Origin: Bacillota bacterium
Lineage (GTDB): Bacteria > Bacillota > Bacilli > Bacillales_A > Planococcaceae
NCBI GenBank assembly: GCA_023405135.1
Contig: JAEXYZ010000012.1
Span: forward strand, 1 to 46,242
Direction: 5' to 3'
Length of the DNA stretch: 46,242 nucleotides
This document shows positions 41,874 to 46,242 of the stretch, one piece after another. A program made the translations under genes and the position numbers. Positions within the stretch are counted from its first letter, which is position 1. Every line of letters begins with the position of its first letter. Below the pieces are notes generated by a model, which saw only the letters and a program-made list of their open reading frames with translations, ran no database searches and had not been told where the DNA came from.

Positions 41874-43094
41874 TTAAATTATATTTGCCTTTTGATTTTG
41901 TATCGACCGCTTAGCTTGTGGGCGGTGATGGAATAGATAATATAGGCTAACCGATAGCAATGTAATGATTCCTGCCACCATATACATCATACTGTAATTA
42001 ATAATTGAAGCGATGAGTCCCATAAAATAAGATCCTACACCGTAACCTAAGTCAAAAAATAATAAGAATGTCGCCGTTGCAATTCCTCTACGATGGATAG
42101 GGGAAAGTTTAACTGTAAGTGCCTGGAAACATGAAAATAATGCCCCGTATCCAATTCCCATTACTAATGCAGAAAATAAAACCATCTTTCCTGAATGCGC
42201 TTGACTTAACATGAGTAAACCAATACCAAACAGAAAAATGGAAGGATAATACAAATAATGTTCTTTATATTTATCAAAAGCCTTCCCAACAATTGGACGA
42301 AACAGAACAATCATCAGGGCAAATACAACAAAAAATAAACTTGCTATTTGAGTTTGATTGATTTCAGCAGTAAATGAAGCTAAAAAACCAGATAACGAGC
42401 TATAAGAAAAGGCAAGTAAAAACGCCAGTATTGAAATAGGCAATGCTTTTGGTTCGATAAAATCACTTAAATGCATTCTTTTTTTCTTAAGCTGTTCCGT
42501 ATTTTGAATTAATTGTGTAGTATTTTGTTTTTGCTGAGATACTCGTAAGGCAATCGCAAATAAAAAGGAAAGGGCTGAAATGATTAAAGCAGCTAAAAGC
42601 AATACTGTAATGTTTTTGTCTTTCCATAAAAATAGCCCACATGCAGGTCCAATCACCATCGCGAGACTCATAAACATACTAAAATAGCCCACACCTTCAC
42701 CTTGTCGTGTAATCGGAATGAGTGAAGCTGCAATTGTATTTGTAGCTGTTGAGGCGAGGGCATAGCCCATTCCGTGAAGAAAGCGAATTACTAAGAAGAA
42801 AACGATTCCCACTGTCCCGAAATAACTGATCGAGGCGATTAGAAAAATAGCTAAACCAACTAGAGCCATCTTTTTACTACCAAAGCGATCTACCCATTGA
42901 CCAGAGAATGGTCTAATTAGTACAATCCCGAGAGAATAAATCGTAATGGCTAAGCCCATCTGTTGTTCGTTTCCATTTAATATATCTTTCACATATAAAG
43001 GGAATGCTGTTGCAAGTATATAAAAGTTTAGTGCCACAAAAAAATTACTTAAACATACAAAAATAAAATCTTTTGTCCAAATTTTTTCTCTCAT
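41874..43094 (-). CDS. Major facilitator superfamily transporter
   Basis: This 406-residue protein has twelve predicted membrane segments with the MFS loop 2-3 motif as GQWVDRFGSKKMALVG (about 65-80) and a family repeat in the second half (GKAFDKYKEHYLYYPS). FLHGMGYALASTATNTIA in segment 5 resembles drug/H+ antiporter-1 members. Substrate not known. It is divergent from a LysR gene at 43229 that probably controls it. A poly-Gln/Lys central loop (about 193-210) separates the two halves. Confidence 0.9.
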   Translation of the reverse strand: MREKIWTKDFIFVCLSNFFVALNFYILATAFPLYVKDILNGNEQQMGLAITIYSLGIVLIRPFSGQWVDRFGSKKMALVGLAIFLIASISYFGTVGIVFFLVIRFLHGMGYALASTATNTIAASLIPITRQGEGVGYFSMFMSLAMVIGPACGLFLWKDKNITVLLLAALIISALSFLFAIALRVSQQKQNTTQLIQNTEQLKKKRMHLSDFIEPKALPISILAFLLAFSYSSLSGFLASFTAEINQTQIASLFFVVFALMIVLFRPIVGKAFDKYKEHYLYYPSIFLFGIGLLMLSQAHSGKMVLFSALVMGIGYGALFSCFQALTVKLSPIHRRGIATATFLLFFDLGYGVGSYFMGLIASIINYSMMYMVAGIITLLSVSLYYLFHHRPQAKRSIQNQKANII

Positions 43095-43228
43095 TCAATT
43101 TTTCTCTTCTTTCTTACATAAATCATTGTTCGATTTCGAACTTAAATGATTATATAGTTAATAAACTTTAATGTATAATTACAATTATTAATAATCATAT
43201 AAGGTTTGCTAATATAAAGGAGTATGCG

Positions 43229-44086
43229 ATGAATTTCGAACAGTTGGAATATTTGAAAGAAGTAATTGAAACGAAATCAATGTCTATAGCTGCTAAAAAT
43301 TTGCATGTTACGCAATCGGCTATTAGCCAATCGATTTCTTTATTGGAAAAGGAATTTGGTGTGCAACTTTTTAAACGCTCACGAAATGGAACGATTCCAA
43401 CAGACGAAGGGAAACTTATTATTACGAAAGTACTTGAAATTTTAAAAAAAACCGATGAATTAAAAGATGAAATTCAATCTTTAAAATCTTCCTATATTGG
43501 TGAGTTGAAAATTGCTACAGTTCCTAGCGTGTTCATGACATATTTACCTAAAGCATTGTCTAAATTTAAAAAGGATTTCCCACAAATCAAAGTGACGATT
43601 ATGGAAATGGAAAATAAAGAGGTGATGGAACAAGTGAATCAAAACAAGGTAGATTTGGGCTTAATTGCTTTATTTAATTCTATTGAGCACAAATTTCCTG
43701 AGCATATTGTATTTCACTCATTTCATTCTCAAGGTACATTTAAAGTAATTGTTCCAAAAGACTCTATATTAGCCTTTAATAAAGAACTACAGTTGATGGA
43801 TATTAAAGAATACCCTTTTGTTATATATGGAAGAAATTTCTATAATGATTTAATTGAGGATTTTGAACAACGTTACGGTCCATTAAATATTATTTTTAAA
43901 TCAACAAATTCAGAGGTCATAAAGAAATCTGTATCAGAGGGAGTAGGAATTAGTTTATTGTCTAGTTTGATGTTAATAGACGATCCATATTTGGAAAGTG
44001 GGCGCATCATTTCGATTCCCTTAACTGGTTATCCACTGAATATTAACCTTTTATTCGGTGGAATTTATTCTAAAAATAGAGGCTAG
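43229..44086 (+). CDS. LysR family regulator, divergent from MFS gene
   Basis: This 285-residue LysR protein has an N-terminal helix-turn-helix (about 3-62, SMSIAAKNLHVTQSAISQSI) and an effector-binding domain (ELKIATVPSVFMTYLPKALS, NKVDLGLIALFN, VSEGVGISLLSSLML). The ATG follows AAAGGAG. The 134-bp space to the MFS gene contains ATGATTAT (43146-43153) and ATAATCAT (43191-43198) and TTCGA-TT-TCGAA (43129-43140), possible recognition sites. Regulation of the transporter is the standard inference from this divergent layout. Confidence 0.9.
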   Translation: MNFEQLEYLKEVIETKSMSIAAKNLHVTQSAISQSISLLEKEFGVQLFKRSRNGTIPTDEGKLIITKVLEILKKTDELKDEIQSLKSSYIGELKIATVPSVFMTYLPKALSKFKKDFPQIKVTIMEMENKEVMEQVNQNKVDLGLIALFNSIEHKFPEHIVFHSFHSQGTFKVIVPKDSILAFNKELQLMDIKEYPFVIYGRNFYNDLIEDFEQRYGPLNIIFKSTNSEVIKKSVSEGVGISLLSSLMLIDDPYLESGRIISIPLTGYPLNINLLFGGIYSKNRG

Positions 44087-44368
44087 TATAGATTAATAAA
44101 AAAATTTCTAGAGTATTTTGAGGTGTAATTAGGTCTTAAAAAGCTATTATGATTTGAAATTTAAAACATGTTATATTCAAATGTTGATAAAAGTATTAAA
44201 ATTGGAAGTTAGAGTTCTTTAGAGGTATATAGAAGATTTAGCAATTGTCTATTTAATTAAGTATTGACTTGAAAATTACCTGGTTTAATAATTAATCAAG
44301 ATTCTGCTAATGAAAAGAGATGTTTAAACGAATAAAAATGAATGTATGGTAGTTAAGGAGAATGTAAG
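44087..44368. other. AT-rich intergenic region
   Basis: I see no gene or convincing hairpin here; it presumably carries the promoter of the VanZ-like gene. The TAAGGAG site at 44354-44360 serves TTG 44369. Confidence 0.6.
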
Positions 44369-44878
44369 TTGGTTTATTTTTTTGATTTTGTTTTATTAGT
44401 ACTTATTTATTTTTTTTGGTTTTTTCAAAAGTGGAAAAAAAATTCGAGGAAAACTTTGAAAATAAAGACCGTGATGTATTTTTACATTGTGATGGTTTTG
44501 TTTGTAACTATTATGCCATTTACTATTGCATTAAATGAAACGAATAAATGGTTTATGGAAACTGCGAATTTTATTCCATTTAGAGATATAAGGTTAGGAT
44601 ATGCTGGTGCAGTTCGAGAAATTATTTTAAACATCATTATGATGATCCCCTTTGGATTTTTATATCCAATTATTAAGAAAAAAGGTGTAATTAAAACCGT
44701 TTTCACAACTTTGTTTTTTAGTTTACTAATTGAAAGTACTCAATTAGTTAGTGTATGGTGGGGAAGTGTTGATACTAGAATTTTTGACGTGACCGATTTA
44801 ATTACAAATACACTAGGTGGTTTAATAGGATTTCTTCTATATAAATTACTAAAACTAATAAATTTAAAAATTAAATAA
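44369..44878 (+). CDS. VanZ family membrane protein
   Basis: The 169-residue protein starts at TTG 44369. It has four or five membrane segments and the VanZ pattern: ETANFIPFRDIRLG, EIILNIIMMIPFGFLYPII and IESTQLVSVWWGSVDTRIFD followed by VTDLITNTLGGLIGFLLY. VanZ itself gives modest teicoplanin resistance in enterococci; most homologues have no known role. There are no vancomycin genes here. It lies 67 bases before the ZIP gene and may share its transcript. Confidence 0.85.
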   Translation: MVYFFDFVLLVLIYFFWFFQKWKKNSRKTLKIKTVMYFYIVMVLFVTIMPFTIALNETNKWFMETANFIPFRDIRLGYAGAVREIILNIIMMIPFGFLYPIIKKKGVIKTVFTTLFFSLLIESTQLVSVWWGSVDTRIFDVTDLITNTLGGLIGFLLYKLLKLINLKIK

Positions 44879-44945
44879 AACTATTCATATATTCATTAGA
44901 AAAGCCATACCACTAAGTATAACCATTGGAAGGTGATTAAGTGGA

Positions 44946-45659
44946 ATGTGGCTCATAGGATTTCTTAGTAATGCTGGAGGTATGCTGGTCGGGGGAATTA
45001 TTGCCTGGCTTTTCAAAAAACTACACCAAAAAGTAAACAACATTTACGCAGTCTGTTCAGGATTAATTTTAGGGCTAATTAGTATTGAAATTTTACCAGA
45101 TGCAATTGATTTAGGTGGAACGGTTATTAGTTTTATTGGTTTACTTATAGGTATACTAACATTTGATTACATACATAAAAGTGTTCATCGTGGCGAGCAG
45201 CTTAAGTTTGATATGAAAGAAAAAATGTATGATCGCACGGGTTTAATAGTCATGCTTAGTCTATCTATTCATAACTTGCCCATGGGTATTATTCTTGGAG
45301 CAAGTCACAATGAAGAACTAACAGAGACGGTATTACTTACTCTTTTTTTTCACAGTATTCCAGAAGGAATCATCTTATTTATTCCGTTAGTTTGGGGAAG
45401 TATAAAAATTTTTAGTTGGTTACTTATTTCCTTTTTCATATCGATTCCAGTTATTATAGGTGTCTTAATTGGTAGTTTTATTGGCTTTGAATATAATGTA
45501 ATATTGGCATTAATCGTCAGTTTTACTGCGGGTAATTTATTAATGGTCATTATAAAAGAATTATTATTTGTGGCTTTCAAAAAATCTTCTGTATTCTCTA
45601 TTACATTATTGTGTCTGATAGGATTTGGAATAATATGTATTTATTTAAAAGTCGTATGA
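44946..45659 (+). CDS. ZIP family metal transporter
   Basis: This 237-residue protein has eight membrane segments and both ZIP metal-site helices: SLSIHNLPMGIILGAS (segment 4) and FFHSIPEGIILFIPL (segment 5), with the His/Asn/Pro/Glu pattern of bacterial zinc or iron transporters. A His-containing cytoplasmic loop (DYIHKSVHRGEQ) precedes segment 4. It likely imports zinc or another divalent metal. I see no Zur box in front, in contrast with the ZnuACB cluster. A terminator follows. Confidence 0.9.
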   Translation: MWLIGFLSNAGGMLVGGIIAWLFKKLHQKVNNIYAVCSGLILGLISIEILPDAIDLGGTVISFIGLLIGILTFDYIHKSVHRGEQLKFDMKEKMYDRTGLIVMLSLSIHNLPMGIILGASHNEELTETVLLTLFFHSIPEGIILFIPLVWGSIKIFSWLLISFFISIPVIIGVLIGSFIGFEYNVILALIVSFTAGNLLMVIIKELLFVAFKKSSVFSITLLCLIGFGIICIYLKVV

Positions 45660-45675
45660 AACGAATCTATAAAGG

Positions 45676-45714
45676 CCTTACAGCTAATTTGATATGTGCT
45701 GTAAGGTTTTTCTT
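45676..45714 (+). terminator. Terminator after the ZIP gene
   Basis: CCTTACAGC (45676-45684) pairs with GCTGTAAGG (45698-45706), followed by TTTTTCTTT. The next 170 bases (to 45886) contain no gene that I can see. Confidence 0.88.
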
Positions 45715-45886
45715 TATATATGAAGACTTTTTTCGAGTGGGGAGGACCTTATTTTAAGGTGATAGTAGAGCAAAGTAACCAATATAATTAAGCGACGTCA
45801 TATACATAGTATTACTTAATTGGAAACTGTTTACGGGTGGAATAAATAGTAAAGAATAAGGTAGGTCTAGTTAGGATGGTGGATTG

Positions 45887-46217
45887 GTGAAGGAAGAAGA
45901 TTTAAAGTTGAAGGCAGATTTAATTGTAAAGAAAATGATTTTTAATATATTAAAATTTAGTATTTCTTTATTAATTAGTGCATATATGTTTGAGTGGTTT
46001 GAAAGTGTCTATTTTGAAAAAAATTTATGGGAATCGTTACTTCCTAGTCCTTATGAAAAATATGTTTTAGGACCACTTTTTTTCATGTTTTTTAGGTGTA
46101 CCATTAGTTATCGCTATGGATCTACGTCAAGATTTTGGACACAAAAAAATTAAGTTTTTGTTCTGCGCAACAACCATTCATGGAGTGTTCCACATCCCAA
46201 GTAGCTTGTCAAAGTGA
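45887..46217 (+). pseudogene. Small membrane protein with a frameshift in a T6 run
   Basis: From GTG 45887 the frame gives a charged start, a membrane segment (ILKFSISLLISAYMFEWF) and reaches LGPLFFMF. There the T6 run at 46088-46093 shifts it into a nonsense tail. With five T it would continue FLGVPLVIAMDLRQDFGHKK and KFLFCATTIHGVFHIPSS to a TGA at 46215-46217, about 110 residues in all. The second part has another membrane segment. Family unknown. It may be a true frameshift or a sequencing error. Confidence 0.6.
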
Positions 46218-46239
46218 AAAGAGCCTTTGACAAACTACT
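46200..46239. terminator. Terminator-like hairpin at the window end
   Basis: AGTAGCTTGTCAAAG (46200-46214) pairs with CTTTGACAAACTACT (about 46224-46238) with one G-T pair. The sequence ends two to four bases later, so a T run cannot be checked. Confidence 0.5.
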
Positions 46240-46242
46240 CGG

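Noticed and set aside
44369..44878. Vancomycin resistance gene cluster, suggested by VanZ
   Set aside because: Only a VanZ-family protein is present; no VanH, VanA/B, VanX or VanRS genes accompany it.

Overview
The window looks like the chromosome of a low-GC Gram-positive rod of the Bacillales, most likely Planococcaceae (Lysinibacillus, Solibacillus or a close relative). The basis is AT-rich sequence throughout, strong AGGAGG-type ribosome sites with many TTG and GTG starts, lipobox lipoproteins, LCP and DinB proteins, a Zur regulon with Bacillus-type boxes, and proteins of the Bacillus YfmR, ZagA and CvfC types. No rRNA, tRNA, CRISPR array or intact prophage was seen. The genus is inferred, not proven.

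Layout. 1-470: remnant of an IS4-type transposase. 640-4205: TetR regulator, amino-acid ABC importer and OsmC protein, read as one unit to a terminator. 4318-8336: OmpR-type response regulator and kinase, then three adjacent paralogous exported proteins with an 11-bp phased repeat in front of them. 8495-13737: aldehyde dehydrogenase, YfmR and CvfC. 13739-14824: DMT transporter bracketed by a dispersed palindromic repeat. 14846-20987: zinc-starvation cluster (two Zur boxes, alternative L33, three COG0523 GTPases, ZnuACB). 21205-23877: divergent CI-like and Cro-like regulators joined to an HD-GYP phosphodiesterase. 23932-31820: accessory stretch with several decayed genes (MocR regulator, tyrosine recombinase, lipoprotein, amidohydrolase), a retropepsin-like protease pair, LysE exporter and CoA-transferase. 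32118-39957: Dph6-like PP-loop protein, LCP protein, broken MntA/HepT toxin-antitoxin pair, LysR/DMT pair, beta-propeller gene split by a stop codon, DinB and SRPBCC proteins. 40056-41500: lipoprotein and remains of an RHS toxin locus. 41874-46217: MFS/LysR pair, VanZ protein, ZIP metal transporter and a frameshifted membrane protein.

How genes work together. The zinc cluster is the clearest unit: when Zur loses zinc, L33 without zinc ligands, zinc import by ZnuABC and three candidate metal-handling GTPases would be expressed together; a ZIP transporter lies 25 kb away. The two-component system and the triplet of exported proteins look like a sensor and its output. The CI/Cro-like pair appears to set expression of an HD-GYP enzyme through a palindrome that exactly fills the promoter spacer. 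Many flanking genes are broken, several at homopolymer runs, so real decay and sequencing error should both be kept in mind.
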